Shown here in pieces: positions 20,231-34,700 of a DNA stretch of 64,000 nucleotides (position 1 is the stretch's first letter; the number at the start of each line of letters is the position of its first letter). Location: NCBI RefSeq assembly GCF_963855985.1, contig NC_087118.1:1054001-1118000 (forward strand), read 5' to 3'. Below the pieces are notes generated by a model. That model saw only the letters and a list, made by a program, of their open reading frames with translations, did not search any database and had not been told where the DNA came from. The DNA is from Ostrinia nubilalis (Eukaryota; Arthropoda; Insecta; Lepidoptera; Crambidae). Both the position numbers and the translations under genes were made by a program.

Positions 20231-20736
20231 AATCCAACCAAAAACATTCTGTAAAAAACTAGCCAAGTCTCGATGGAGCTTCTTGTTTATCTCTAAAAAG
20301 TAATGAAATCTAGACAAAGTCGTGCCAAGTCTATGGTTCCTTACTGCGATTTCTTTATTATTATAGTTAATGTTGTGTGACTTGGCCGTTGAACAATCTT
20401 TATTAAGATAATCATACATAAGTATTATAAATACGCAGCTTTACTAAACCTACAATTGACTGGTTATTGTTGAATGAACGTTTTCCAAGTGGCAATTTTC
20501 CATCGTCAATGGGTAGCGGTTCTGGCGACAGATTGGTGCAATGGTGTCATGGAGCACCTGGCTTTGTCACACTTCAACGGCCAAGTCACACAACATTAAC
20601 TATAATAATAAAGAAATCGCAGTAAGGAACCATAGACTTGGCACTACTTTGTCTAGATTTCATTACTTTTTAGAGATAAACAAGCAGCTCCATCGAGACT
20701 TGGCTAGTTTTTTACAGAATGTTTTTGGTGGGATTT
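20231..20736. mobile_element. Fold-back element, ~162-bp arms
   Basis: The arms 20231-20392 and 20575-20736 are nearly perfect reverse complements, separated by a ~180-bp loop. They translate to the same peptide on opposite strands (..KSHNINYNNKEIAVRNHR..), which is why mirror ORFs appear; no protein is implied. No clear target duplication is visible. Class unassigned. Confidence 0.8.
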
Positions 20737-20740
20737 ACTA

Positions 20741-20985
20741 TACTAATACTATTATTAAAAATGCGAAAGTAACTCTGTCTGTCTGTCTGTCTGTCTTGCT
20801 TTCACGCCTAAACCACTGGACCGATTTTGATGAAATTAGGCATAGAGATAGTTTGAGTCCCGAGAAAGGACATAGGATAGTTTTTATCCCGGTATTTTTG
20901 AAACAAGGACGCGCGCGATAAAGTTTTTCTATGACAGACAAAATTCCACGCGGGCGAAACCGCGGGCGGAAAGCGTATTTTGGTT
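20741..20985 (+). repeat. Dispersed repeat with TCTG microsatellite
   Basis: It reads TATTATTAAAAATGCGAAAG, then (TCTG)n, 'CACGCCTAAACCACTGGACC', 'GACATAGGATAGTTTTTATC' and ends GCGGGCGAAACCGCGGGCGG. I recognise this as a very common lepidopteran repeat, usually linked to RTE-type LINE ends; the class is inferred. It abuts the fold-back element. Confidence 0.65.
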
Positions 20986-21171
20986 CACCATGATTTTTTT
21001 AATTAATTAATATAGATTTTGACGATTGTTACATTACAAAATTATTGCTTATTTAAGTTTGTATCACATTAAATCATAATGTTTTTTCCTATTTTCTTTT
21101 ATTTTTTTCTATTTTCATCGACTATTAAAAGTTTTATTAAGTGTATTTCCCTAATGCTAAATTTCATAAAT

Positions 21172-21402
21172 CCGAAAGTACCTAACTTTATTTGAATAAT
21201 TCTAAGATGATTAGTTACCTAATTGACGAAGTATCGGCTTAGTGAATCGTTCGTAGGCGAAATATCTAATGACGAACTGTGCTGTCGACGAATCGTACGC
21301 TGGTGAAAGGTTCTGTTGGCGAAGCGGCGATATACGAAATGTTGTGTCGGCGGGCGGTCATGTGAAGAAACGAATGTCGGCGACCAGTTCCAGACTGTTA
21401 CC
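21172..21402 (-). repeat. Dispersed repeat, copy 2 of an inverted pair
   Basis: This is the reverse-oriented copy of 15479-15692, with a few substitutions and small insertions near its left end (GTTACCTAATTGACG). Between the copies lie a dispersed repeat, the YQGRW pseudogene, LINE-B and a fold-back element. The 69-codon ORF at 21269 lies within the repeat and is not supported. Confidence 0.8.
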
Positions 21403-21852
21403 TCAGAGATATATTATGGTGACGCTGATCAAGATGTGCTTATGTCATGTGGAAAAGGTAGTGCCTTATATCCTGTAATTGTGCCGAGAAGCTAGCATTT
21501 TTGCCCAATAAGATTTCGGAGTAATTGAAGAAAATAAGATTCCGTTGCAGTAATGCTTGAAAACGTTACTGCAGCCACATGATTTTTACCTATTAGCCTT
21601 AGCCAGATTAAATTATCTCAATAAGTAGCTTAAATTTGTGCCTGTGAATGTAAATGATGGACAGATTTTTGCAGTCAAAAGTGGTTTTGATTTCTTTCAA
21701 ACAAAAAATATTTTTTTAAAGTCGGTTTTTGTTTGACAGAGAAATCGGTAAATGTTAAAAAAAATTGATCAGACAAATATAGAATATTATCCCTTTCTAT
21801 TGAAGACGCTAAATAACCTTATTAACTGAAATATAAGTTGGTCCTTAATTTC
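21403..21852. other. Non-coding spacer
   Basis: AT-rich sequence; nothing recognisable is seen before the hAT element target duplication at 21845-21852. Confidence 0.5.
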
Positions 21853-22515
21853 CAGGGTTCGAAAATATCCGATATTTATTATAAATATCAAAATATCGGA
21901 TATTTATGATATATATCCGATATATATCAACTTTGATATATATCAATTTTGTATGAAAGCCATAGTATTATTTTATTGTATTATTCGTGAATACTATTGC
22001 ATATGTGTTACATAAACATGTTTTTAATGTTTTTAAACTTAAAATCACACAAATAAAGCAAAAACATAAAATATTCTTTTAAATACGGCAAAATCAACTA
22101 AAAAAATAAAAATCTTATGTCAAAAAGTACAAATACAGTAACAAATTTTAAAAGTTGATATATATCATCAAAACCGGCTTGATATATATCGGATATATAT
22201 CTGATATATATCTTGATATACAGGGTGTTAGGTAAATGGGTATATGAGCCGACACTAGCCCATGTTAACATGGTCATATAAATGGTATGGTGAAGTCAGA
22301 AATTTGATATCATCATTTGAATTTTTTTTATTTTCATACAAAATAAATTTTATAAAATCCGATTTGTATGAAAATTAAAATAATTAAAATGAAGATATGA
22401 AATTTCTGACTTCACCATACCATTTATATGACCATGTTAACATGGGCTAGTGTCGGCTCATATACCCATTTACCTAACACCCTGTATATCCCTTGATATA
22501 TATCCTCGAACCCTG
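21853..22515. mobile_element. hAT MITE with perfect 8-bp TSD
   Basis: The terminal inverted repeat is CAGGGTTCGA at 21853-21862 and TCGAACCCTG at 22506-22515, flanked by identical 8-bp repeats TTAATTTC (21845-21852 and 22516-22523). The interior is rich in GATATATATC palindromes on both sides. There is no ORF. A second MITE (22221-22484) sits inside the right-hand palindromic region. Confidence 0.9.
22221..22484. mobile_element. TA-target fold-back MITE nested in hAT
   Basis: A 264-bp element with near-perfect arms of roughly 90 bp (CAGGGTGTTAGGTAAATGGG and its complement) is flanked by TA on both sides (22219-22220, 22485-22486). The TA target fits a Tc1/mariner-like origin. It splits the GATATATATC-rich sequence of the surrounding hAT MITE and so is younger. 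Confidence 0.85.
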
Positions 22516-24518
22516 TTAATTTCACACTAAAACTTCTTCGTAAGTACCTACCTTAACGTTAAACATGGTAAGGCTTACGATTTAAAGAGGTTGGCTTGGT
22601 TGGTTGGGCACAAATGTCGCTGCTTGACCATGGAAAGGCACAAATACAAGCCAGGCAATAATCATGTCGCTGCTGCAGTAACGTTTTCAAGCATCACCGC
22701 AGCGGAATCCCATTTTCTCCAATTAAGTACTCCGCAACCTTACCGGGCACAAATGGTAGACTCTCGACACATTTACAGGATACAAGGCACCAACCCCTCC
22801 ACATAAGCACATCCCGACCAGCGTCACCAGGCCTCCGTCACTCGCCTATGCCGGCCGAGATAATTACCTACAGCGCGCGACAACTTCAAGTTGCAAATCA
22901 GTCTGGGCCGCCACGCGCCTGTGAGCACATGCGTATTTCTATACATGCTCGGTCGATCATCATCGCAATCAATTTATTGTTCCAACAGCACTGTTATTCT
23001 TCTTTAATGGAAAATCGTAATATTTAGGAATAATAATTAACTGTAGTAATTTAATTAATTAAAAAAAACTACACTTTTTAAATAATTTTAAAATACTTAT
23101 GACAAAAAACTGTAGCAAAAAAAATATTTTAGCTAATAAAAACATTAACTTCACTTCACCGTGTCTATTTTCCGACACTACACCTTTTAAAACTGTTTTT
23201 CCAAATTCGAATTATCGCAACACTGAAGTTTATTAATAGGTACTTTAGAGATGGTACTATTATACAAACACCACTAGATTAAAGTTTACCAATCGTAAAC
23301 ACAATAAATGCTTCTTAAAATTAAGTTTTTATTTATTTTACTTTGCTTATACAACCCTGACGCTTGAGTTGTGAGTTAGATCAATTCTGAACACAAAAAA
23401 ATTGCGCTCTTGTGAGCGTAGTAGTAAGGTGCGATTTCGGATGCACCATATGCGTTGGATATTTTGCATTATTATTATTACCGTTAAAATGTCGGCATCT
23501 GATCGTAAACAAAGGAGTGCAATTTCTGTTGCTACTATTATGTATTCTGTGCCTATATGTTATTCTGGGTTATAAACAATAATACTGTAAAGTTTCATCA
23601 AAATCCATTCAGTAGTTTTTGCGTGAAAGAGCAACAAACATCCAGACATCCAGACATCCAAACTTTCGCTTTATAATATTAGTAGGATAAATCCTATCTA
23701 CCTACTTATTTAAAAACACCGGTGTCGCGCGCTGAATAAAAACAAGCTAGGTAGGCAGGTACCCATCTGTTACTTCGATAGTGAGTGTAGTGGAAGTTAA
23801 TTAAATGAAAGAGTGGACTGTATACAATTAATTGTCTATTCGGTATAAATTAACAATGATATTGAGACCGTTTAGTGCAAAGTCGTTGAAGAGAGTGCGT
23901 CAGGATCGTCTTCTTCGATGTTCGCTCGCGAACCGAACATTGCTCGTTCGTTTGCCGAACGCTCGCCGCTCCCTCCGGTCACGCCGCCCGCGGGCAATGT
24001 CCGTGAGTAGACACCATCCATTGGGGCTACTCCCAATCCCAGTAACGTCAATATACTTAGTAGGTACTATGCATGCCAGCCATTCACGCAGCATGTGTGA
24101 GTGAATCGAAATTTATCCGAGCCCGTACGACGGGACGGGCGGCCACAGTGAGTGAGCGAGCGCGACAGCAATACAATTACGCGCGAGCGATAAGGATGGG
24201 TAGCATGGTGTCATTGGACGAAATTCTACGTGCTCGGCGACGTGATAAAGAGAGAGCGAAGGAATATAAAATAAAAAAAAGTTAGTAATATAATAATTAA
24301 ATAAGTTAATAATATTTTGCCATCTAGGTATACATATTTTGTGCCAGCACGGTATTATTACTCGTAAATAAATAGGTAGGTGCATAACATATTATTATTA
24401 TCGCTAGTGACGCGCAAACGAATGCAACAAAAAACCTAAACCTAAATCACAGATAATCCTAAATCTTAAACCTCTATATGCGAGCCGATTAAAATGTAGG
24501 CATATTTTTAGTGTGAAA
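22516..24518. other. Long non-coding stretch with a repeat tail
   Basis: I find no supported gene. At about 23560-23695 there is a typical insect LINE/RTE-like tail (GTTTCATCAAAATCCATTCA, GTGAAAGAGCAACAAAC, ATCCAGAC repeats, TTATAATATTAGTAGGAT). Short Arg-rich ORFs at 23832-24285 reflect GC-rich sequence rather than protein homology. Confidence 0.5.
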
Positions 24519-25385
24519 TTAAATTTATACTTTTCTTATTGTAAAAGGCCTAAAACGTATTGTAAAAACAATCTTTCCATTTGTAAAAAGATTAAACCAA
24601 AGATAAATAGATAAAAGTCGGCTCACTCAGTCCTGACAGAGGATCAGCCGGATCTCCGTATTATTATAAGTTTATAAATATCATTAATGCTCGTTATATT
24701 GTAAAAACTCTGCTAAGTTAGTGTCTAGGGTAAAAGTGAACATTTTACAATTGAAGTAAACCCTTTCACTAAATGTTTGTTATTAAACCTTTTGATGTTT
24801 TTATTTAGTTTAAAAGGTATGCATTAATTAATGTTTGTATGAAACTCTATAGGGTGGCTACACGTTACAAAATTAAAAGACATTTTTCTGACATAATTTC
24901 ATTCATTCCTTTCATTCGGTTTATTTTACCGTTCCATTATTTGAACGATTCAACAAAAATAAAAAAATAAAAATTAAAGTTTGTTTTCTTTTACATTTAT
25001 AATTACGTATTCGAGAAAGACTGAATTAAAAACAATTGAAGATTATACAAATTATTGAATTATTTAAATTATTAAAGACACTATTTTTTATGTTAAAATA
25101 ATTCACTTACTAAGAAACTTACATTTTACACACAAAATACAGTGCTTCTTGATAAAGTGCACATATGAAAAAAGGTGAAACTAGACCTAAAAATATATCA
25201 GATATTTTTTTTTATTTTTTATAGAATTTTTTTCTTTCAATTACTTAAAGAAAACGTAATAACTTTTAAACTAAGAGGTATATCTTGATAAAATAGAAAC
25301 AGTGATAAAGCCAAATAGCAGAGGATACTAAAAATACATAAAATACACAAAAAATGGCAACAGGCAATAAAAAATTGAATTTTAT
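24519..25385 (-). repeat. Unnamed repeat, left inverted copy
   Basis: Positions 24519-25300 are the reverse complement of 36961-39060 once the insertions in the latter are ignored. The copy continues to about 25385 with sequence also found at 47907-48000 and 52720-52820 (TGGCATTTTTTGTGTATTTT and GTATC..TATTTAGC text on the other strand). The sequence is AT-rich and has no ORF. It flanks the BEL/Pao remnant on the left. Confidence 0.75.
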
Positions 25386-26098
25386 TTCGTGTTTGTTCGG
25401 TTTTTAACGGGACTATTCTCACCTCTCGTTCCCACCACTGCAACTCCTGTGTAGCCAGGATCTACAGCTTGAACGCCACAAAAACCTAACCAATGAAGGT
25501 CAAGTTTGTCCCGGGGTAAAGTTAAACTGTCATTGGACCCGCAACGAAATTAATCAGAAGAACATAGGAGTTCGAAATTAAGGTGTGACTTCCCTCCATT
25601 GCAAAGTGGATGACAGGTGACAAACAAAGGTTTAAAACCTATAAGAAAAGATTATGCACCACAGACAATAAATATCAATTGAGGTGGCCTATCTTATGAG
25701 CAATTAGCAACTACCTGCCAATAATATTTTTCATAAAATCGCTTAAAAGCACGGCAATTTTTCCTTGTCGCGACAAAATCGGTGTAATAAATTGCGGAAA
25801 CGGTGTAAGAAGATTGCTCATTCTTCGTCAACGCTATTGGATATTAAATGCCCGATCTATTATACGCGCCCGCTGTAGACAATGTAATGTTTGTTTCCGC
25901 TTGAACCCGCAGCATCCATCTCCCAAAATGGCAGATTTACCCGCATTTCGCATTCAAGATGCTAAAGCTTTCGTAGATACTGGTACTGATTTTGCAGGTC
26001 CTATTAACTTCATCCCCACTAGACGAAGGGGACAACATTCTCAAAAGGCATACATATTATGTCTCTTTATTTGTCTAGTTACGAAAGCTATTCATATA

Positions 26099-27831
<1,733 letters not shown>

Positions 27832-28747
27832 TAGAATTGGTTTCTAATCTTAGCACAGCGTTCCTTTCCGCTTTTAAAAGATTTATATCTCGCCGCAGTC
27901 CTGTATCTGTTAATTCAGATAATGGCACCAATTTCGTCGGTGCTAAAGCCCAGCTCAACTAAATAGTATAACGTATTAAATAATACTGAATTTCAAGATG
28001 ATATTAAGCGAATGCTAATTGGTCACCGCATCGAGTGGAAAATGATCCCTCCCCGCGCCCTACACTTTGGTGGTAGGTATAATTATGGGAATCGAATATA
28101 AAAAGTATAAAAGCGCATTTATGTATCGTGTTGTAGGTAAACAGCTTTTTACTTATGAAGAACTTCTAACTGTTATTGTGCAAATTGAATGCATTTTAAA
28201 TTCTCGACCGCTTGTAGCGATATCAGCTGAGCCACATCCGGCTGGCTTGACATCAGCGCATTTTTTAAATGTCCACTCCTTTGCGTTACTTGCCTTCAAC
28301 CGAACTGAAAGATGAAAAACTAACTTTAACCAACCGCAAGAAACTTTTAGACCAGCTTGTTTTATCATAATGGAATAAATGACGCCTCGAATATTTGCAC
28401 ACGCTGCACGTTCGTCAGAAATGGTGCACACCTGAACGTTCAATCGAACTAGGTACGGTTGTAATAATAGGCAATGATAATGTACCGCCTTTGCATTGGG
28501 TACTTGTGTAATTACCGAAGTTTTTCCCGGTTCCGATGGTGTGGTCAGAGTCGCTTCTGTTAGAACCAGTACTGGTATAAGCGCCCAGTAACTAAATTAT
28601 ATCCGTTACCTACACAATAATAACTTATAACGCATTTATTTAATAATAACGTAAACTATTTATTGCTTTGGTTTCAGTTTAAAAAAAAAATCTTGAATAT
28701 TATTCGCATTATTATTATGCATTAACTAATTTAAATACTTTAAAGCT

Positions 28748-30051
28748 TGTAACGCTTCGTTACACTATTCTTAAAAACTAAAATCGAAATTATTAAAAAC
28801 AACTATTTTATAATTTAAAAAAAAAGAAAACAATAATATACAATTAAATCAGAAAAATACTAACATTTAATAAATTATAATATTTATAGAAAGAACTGTT
28901 TTTGTAAGCAAACTGCGCGATACCATTGTTATTATATCTTTGGAGCGAACGAACGAACGCCGAATGATTCAAGGCGCGGCGAATGCTCGCAGCGATCGCG
29001 AATCCATCACTGTGTCTCGCGAAACATCCGTACGCAGACACGTACCACTTTAACTGCAGATTTTTTAAATATAAGGTTTACGAACTCGTGAAGTTTTTAC
29101 ACCTCAGAATCTAATTAAGTCTGTGTACGTCACCCCGATAACGGGTAAGTGTTGCAAATTAATACATGATAATAGTACTTAGTGCTTGGTAAATTTATTG
29201 ATCACCTACCTGCCAAAAAAATAATTAAATGTACTTCCTATGTATGCACTACATTTAAGTATTTGAAAAGTACATAATAATATCTTAAGGTTTTAGAAAG
29301 CAGAATGTTTAATAATAAAATAATAGTCGTTTTTACTTCAATATGATAAATACAAAAGTAAATGTCATGCATACATGACCTTACATGACCTTCAACGGTC
29401 GTTGTTAATTATTATGTTAGGAAATTTATCTTTGATTAGATTAAGCTTATTGTAGTAATATTACTATAGTAATGCACTTAGAACTGTAATTCATTAGTGG
29501 TAATTTTGTAAGATGTTTGTGACTATTTAATTACATGTTCATTATTTAGTACAAACATCGCATTGTTCTAGTCTAAGGATGATTGTGTATAACTGCCACA
29601 TCATTAATCACTATTTATTGCCATAATCATTACCATATCCGCTTCTTCTTCTGATCCGCTTGTCTTCACTTCCGGTTGATGTGGCAGTCACACAAATGAA
29701 ATCAGACTTTTTAAGAAGTGTCCGATTTCCGGAATTCCAGGGATCCAGTACCGGATTTCGATTGCTGCTCCCGGCTCACTCTCCATAATCAGGCTTACGG
29801 CGGAGGTGATTGCTGCATTTTTGTCATCGGACTACCCTACGATATCACAACTTCGTGACCCCAACTTCGTGTCAACGCTTCTCCACGGATAAAAGGGCAG
29901 TGGTTTTGATTGAGCTTAAGACTGGTGATTCTTCGCGTTGCAATTGTTTATCCACTCCCTGAAGAGTCGTAATTAAACCTTTTTGTTAAATTTAAAATTA
30001 CTTTTTCATTTCTATATTTTTTATACCTCCCATCTAAAATGGTACGGTACA
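28748..30051 (+). repeat. 5' LTR of gypsy-B
   Basis: 1304 bp, starting TGTAACGCTTCG and ending TGGTACGGTACA. The segments I compared by eye are identical to the 3' LTR, including the same 65-codon ORF on the minus strand in both. That ORF has no recognisable domain and is not called as a gene. No precise U3/R/U5 boundaries are assigned. Confidence 0.93.
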
Positions 30052-30052
30052 T

Positions 30053-30069
30053 TGGCGCCCAATAACGAG
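30053..30069 (+). other. gypsy-B primer-binding site
   Basis: TGGCGCCCAATAACGAG starts two bases after the 5' LTR. A TGG start matches the CCA end of a tRNA primer. I cannot say which tRNA without a tRNA set to compare. Confidence 0.75.
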
Positions 30070-30398
30070 TATAATTGCAACCGAAGTGTCACTTGTTTTT
30101 TTTAGCAATTAATAGTTTTTTCTGGTGTTGGCTTAAACCTAGTATAAGACTGATTATGCTATTAATATGTGTTATCTATGTGTGGTTTTCTGTATGAAAC
30201 GTCAAATTATTTAAAAAAAAAAACAATGTATATTGTAAGTGGTTCAGAACCTCTTTAATTAAATATTAAAACCACACATTGTATGACAGGTACTTTCACC
30301 GAATTAGTACCTTGCTTAAAAATCATTAGTACTTAGAGTAGTTAGATATTACTAGCATTATATAATTTTGCAACACATACCCTTCTTATTTAAGGAAG

Positions 30399-31736
30399 AT
30401 GTCGTACCCAATTAAATTCCTTTCTTTACAAAAGACTGAATTAGAGTATGAGGTGGAACTTCGAGGTGGGTCATCTGGCTCAGTTCAAGAGTTACGCAAA
30501 CAAATTGTAAAGTTTTCCCAACTAAATTCATCGGAGGACATATCTGAATCATATTTAGAACCAAGTGATGATCTGAAACAAGTTAAGGAATCGCTGCTAA
30601 AAGCACATAACCTCTTGCTTAACTTAAAATCTAAATTTGAAAAAAATTTGTTTACTAGAACTGAAGCCTTACTAAATCATCTTTATCATCGTATAAACAG
30701 GATAAACAATACAACCGAAGTAGCTGATATTTACAAGGTTTGCGTAACTAATTTTAATTCTTATTACAAAGAACTAAATACTTTGAGACCTGCTTCCAGT
30801 TCACAAACTAAAGCTACCACCACATCGTGCTCTGACACTGTTGCAGAACAAACTACAATTTCTGTTTCTTGCGGTGAACGTAGCTTATCGGCCGATATCG
30901 GAAAACTTAAATATTCAGGCAACAGTTGCGTTCATTCGTTCATACTAAAGGTTGAGGAATTTGTCCAGTCTCGTGGTATATCGTTTGAGAAGATACTCTC
31001 GTTGGCTTATGAAATTTTTACAGGTGACGCTCTACACTGGTATCGTTACAATAAAGATAAAGTGAATTCATGGCAAGATCTTTGTATTCTACTCAAACAG
31101 GATTTTAGCGCAAGTGATTATGATTACAGACTCGCTGCAGAAATAAGATCCCGTACTCAAGGTGAACAAGAAAATATCACGATATACATATCAATCATGC
31201 ATGGACTATTTTCAAGACTCAGCAAACCTTTTTCGGAAGAGGAAAAGTTAGAAATTCTTCTCCATAATATTCGTCCTTGCTATGCTAGTACGTTAGCTGC
31301 TACACCAAATATTAGGAGCATAGACTCCCTGGTGTCAACCTGCCGTAACTATGAACATGTCTTAGCTAGATTCTCTCACTTTCATGAGCCACCTAGAGTT
31401 TCTACTACCACATTAGCTCCCGAGTTTGCTTACAAGAATAAATTCTATGTAAATAGTAATTACAAAAGTGAATTTAAGGGTGAATTTAAAAATAAAACAG
31501 AGAACAATAAACAAAACACAAATCAAAAAGAGTTCAAACAAAATAAAAGTGAGTTTGTTAACGCTGTTGATAGATCTTCCTCTGAATACATATTCTGTCC
31601 CAGATGTAAAACTAATGACCACTCTCTAAAGAATTGTAAAGAAGAGCGAAAAATCTTTTGTTTTAAGTGTGGAGAGAAGGACTGTCGCACCCCCGAATGC
31701 CCTAAATGTAATCCCGTCGATAATCAAAAAAACTAA
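30399..31736 (+). CDS. gypsy-B Gag polyprotein
   Basis: 445 codons from an ATG at 30399. The N-terminal third is charged and partly coiled-coil-like (LKQVKESLLKAHNLLLNLKS). The central retrotransposon gag (capsid) domain, about residues 165-315, includes GDALHWYRYNKDKVNSWQDL. A Lys/Asn-rich linker is followed by a C-terminal Cys/His region, CPRCKTNDHSLKNC (CCHC) and CFKCGEKDCRTPECPKC, which would bind RNA. Translation ends at TAA 31734-31736, with the frameshift heptamer on the last sense codons. It forms the virus-like particle in the family. Confidence 0.93.
   Translation: MSYPIKFLSLQKTELEYEVELRGGSSGSVQELRKQIVKFSQLNSSEDISESYLEPSDDLKQVKESLLKAHNLLLNLKSKFEKNLFTRTEALLNHLYHRINRINNTTEVADIYKVCVTNFNSYYKELNTLRPASSSQTKATTTSCSDTVAEQTTISVSCGERSLSADIGKLKYSGNSCVHSFILKVEEFVQSRGISFEKILSLAYEIFTGDALHWYRYNKDKVNSWQDLCILLKQDFSASDYDYRLAAEIRSRTQGEQENITIYISIMHGLFSRLSKPFSEEEKLEILLHNIRPCYASTLAATPNIRSIDSLVSTCRNYEHVLARFSHFHEPPRVSTTTLAPEFAYKNKFYVNSNYKSEFKGEFKNKTENNKQNTNQKEFKQNKSEFVNAVDRSSSEYIFCPRCKTNDHSLKNCKEERKIFCFKCGEKDCRTPECPKCNPVDNQKN
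31727..31733 (+). promoter_or_regulatory. gypsy-B -1 frameshift site A AAA AAC
   Basis: The Gag codons CAA AAA AAC TAA contain the canonical slippery heptamer. The -1 frame is open from there into pol, whose first candidate start codon is only a GTG at 31742. A short hairpin, GTGT TTCTAG ACAC at 31758-31771, lies downstream; a better stimulatory structure is not evident by eye. Confidence 0.75.
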
Positions 31737-34700
31737 ACGACGTGGATTGCGTGGACAGTGTTTCTAGACACACTTACTCTAACAAAAATTTCAACCCTGG
31801 GGACTGGAATCGGTGGTTGAATTTTGTATCTTCGTTTTCTACTTACAACGCGGTCTCGTCAATCCACGTAAATAATGCAAAAAATATGTCCCGACCCTAT
31901 GTTTCTGTTACAATTAGTAACAATTCTGTTATTGGACTACTTGACACTGGGTCCTGTACCACTATATTGGGTAATGGTGCCCATGTATTCTTTTTAAAAT
32001 CAGGTTTTAAGCTACACGAATCTGATACCTTTCAGTTTATTGCAGCGGGTGGCGAAAAATTGAACTCAATAGGAACTCTATACCTCCCAATTACCTTTTA
32101 TGAGCAAACACACATACTGAAAATATATGTGGTTCCGGACTTAAAACACCAACTTATATTAGGTATGGACTTTTGGAGGACGTTTGGTCTTTTTCCTAAA
32201 CACCTCGACAGTATAGTATACTACAAGGACTCAGACGGTATCTTCACTACTGAACTTCAGTCTGAACCTGAAAACCTATGTTCGTACGTTCACCTCACAC
32301 CGGAACAAAAATCTACAGCAGACTATATGACATCACTTTTCCGCGAGATATCATATGAAGAGCGTGGCTTAGGCCGTACTACTTTAATAACACATCCAAT
32401 TGACACTGGGGATGCAACCCCCATTCGCCAGCGCTATTACAGGATGTCACCAGAAAAACAACGCATTTTGGTCGAACAACTTGACGAAATGCTTAAAGAT
32501 GACGTCGTAGAACCATGCGAGAGTCCGTGGTCATCCCCAGTTCTATTAACTCCGAAGAAAAATGGAGAAATGCGGTTTTGCCTCGACAGTAGGAAATTAA
32601 ATGCTATAACTAAAAAAGATGCATATAGCCTACCCTATATTGCAGAAATTCTTGACAACCTACGCGACGCAAAATATTTATCTAGCTTAGACCTCTCAAA
32701 ATCTTTTTGGCAGATTCTGATTCGAGAGGAAGACAGACAAAAGACGGCTTTTTATATTCCTTCACGCGGTACCTATCAATTCAAATCCATGGCTTTTGGT
32801 CTCACTAACGCTCCAGCCACCCAACAAAGATTAGTAGACAAACTATTCTACGGGCCAGAATTTGAGCATAGGGTATTCGTATTTATCGATGACGTCATTG
32901 TTGTATCTAATAGTTTTGAACAACACATATCTCTCTTAACTCGTGTTTTTGAAAAGCTTAAGATGGCTAACCTCACAATAAACCTTCGAAAAAGCCATTT
33001 TTTTAGAAATCAACTTAAATACTTGGGCTACATTGTCGACTCTAATGGCTTGCAGGCGGATCCTGATAAAGTCGAGTCGATAGTTAACTATCCTACTCCC
33101 ACAAACCGCAAAGAAGTTAGGCGTTTCTTAGGTACTGCCTCCTGGTACAGAAGGTTTATTCCGAATTTCAGTACCTTGGCAAGCCCGTTGAATAAACTCA
33201 CGACACAAGGCAAAAACGCCCCTCCTTTTATTTGGTCTACAGAAGCCGACCTGGCTTTTAACAAGTTAAAAAAATGTTTGTCAACTACACCAATTCTTTC
33301 TTGCCCAGACTATACAAAATCTTTTGAAGTGCATACTGATGCGAGTGATTACGGAATTGGAGCAGTTCTCACTCAAACTCTGGATGGGAAGGAAAGGGTA
33401 ATTGCTTACATGAGTAAGTCTCTTTCACAACCCGAACGAAATTATAGTGCAACAGAACGCGAAGCATTAGCCGTACTCACTGCAATCGAACATTGGCGTT
33501 GCTATTTGGAAAATGGTCTTAAATTCACAGTTTACACAGACCATTCTTCCCTTAAGTGGTTCCTCAACCTTAATAACCCAACTGGAAGATTAGCTCGATG
33601 GGGAGTACGACTATCAGCCTATAATTTCGATATAAAACACCGGAAAGGGACAGAGAATCTAGTTCCAGATAGTCTGTCACGCGCAGTTCCGATTACAACT
33701 ATTGACACAGTATGCGACACCAATAAAACAAGTGATCCCTGGTTTTTGAATATATTAAATGGTTGTAAGACATCACCAACATCATTTTTAAACTATCAAG
33801 TTAAAAATGGAAAATTATTTCGATTTTTTAAGTCGCTTAATCCACTCACTCGAGAGTTCGAGTGGAAAGAAGTTGTTCCGTTGGAAGATAGAAATACCAT
33901 AATAGCTAAAAACCATTCTGAACCTACCTCTGGCCATTTTGGCATTTATAAAACACACAAACGTCTTAGCTTACGATATTTTTGGCCTAATATGCATCAA
34001 GATGTTGTAAGTTTCGTGTCTAATTGTGATACTTGTCTCGCTCACAAACACCCTAATCACTCCACACTGGGTACAATGGGTAGACCCAAGGACTGTAATC
34101 GACCTTTCCAAATGTTGAGCATAGACTTGGTAGGTCCCTTACCCGTGTCTAGGAAGCAAAACACATTTTTGTTAGTGATTAACTGTTGCTTCTCTAAATA
34201 TTGCCTGTTATTCCCCATCCGTCGTGCGACATCCGAAATTATCGCAAAAATAATCGAGGAACATGTTTTTCTTATTCACGGAATACCTAGTACCATTCTG
34301 ATGGACAACGGGCGACAGTTTGTGAGCGTTACAATGAAAAAACTATTTGAAACCTACAATATCCCAAATGTTTTTTATACTCCTCTATATACCCCACAAA
34401 TAAATACCGTAGAACGCTACAATAAAACCATCATAACAGCAATATCTACTTTTATTGATGCAGATCATAGGGTTTGGGACACTAACATTCCAAAAATTCA
34501 ATTTGCTCTTAATTCGGCTGTTAACGAAGTGACTGGATTCACACCATCGTTTTTAGTTTTTGGTCGTGAACTTGTAAGTTGTGGTTCCCACTATGTTGAC
34601 GCAGACTTGGAGAACCATATAGTTTTCACGCCACGTGATAGCTATGCGGAAAACATAGGAGTGCTGCAAAAACTTTTCGATAAAGTGCAGCTCTCACTAA

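Noticed and set aside
23832..24285. Arg/Ser-rich small ORFs as a gene
   Set aside because: Short, without domain, overlapping ORFs on the opposite strand; local GC enrichment explains them.
28844..29041. 65-codon ORF also present at 35096-35293
   Set aside because: It lies in both LTRs of gypsy-B and is identical because the LTRs are; no recognisable domain.
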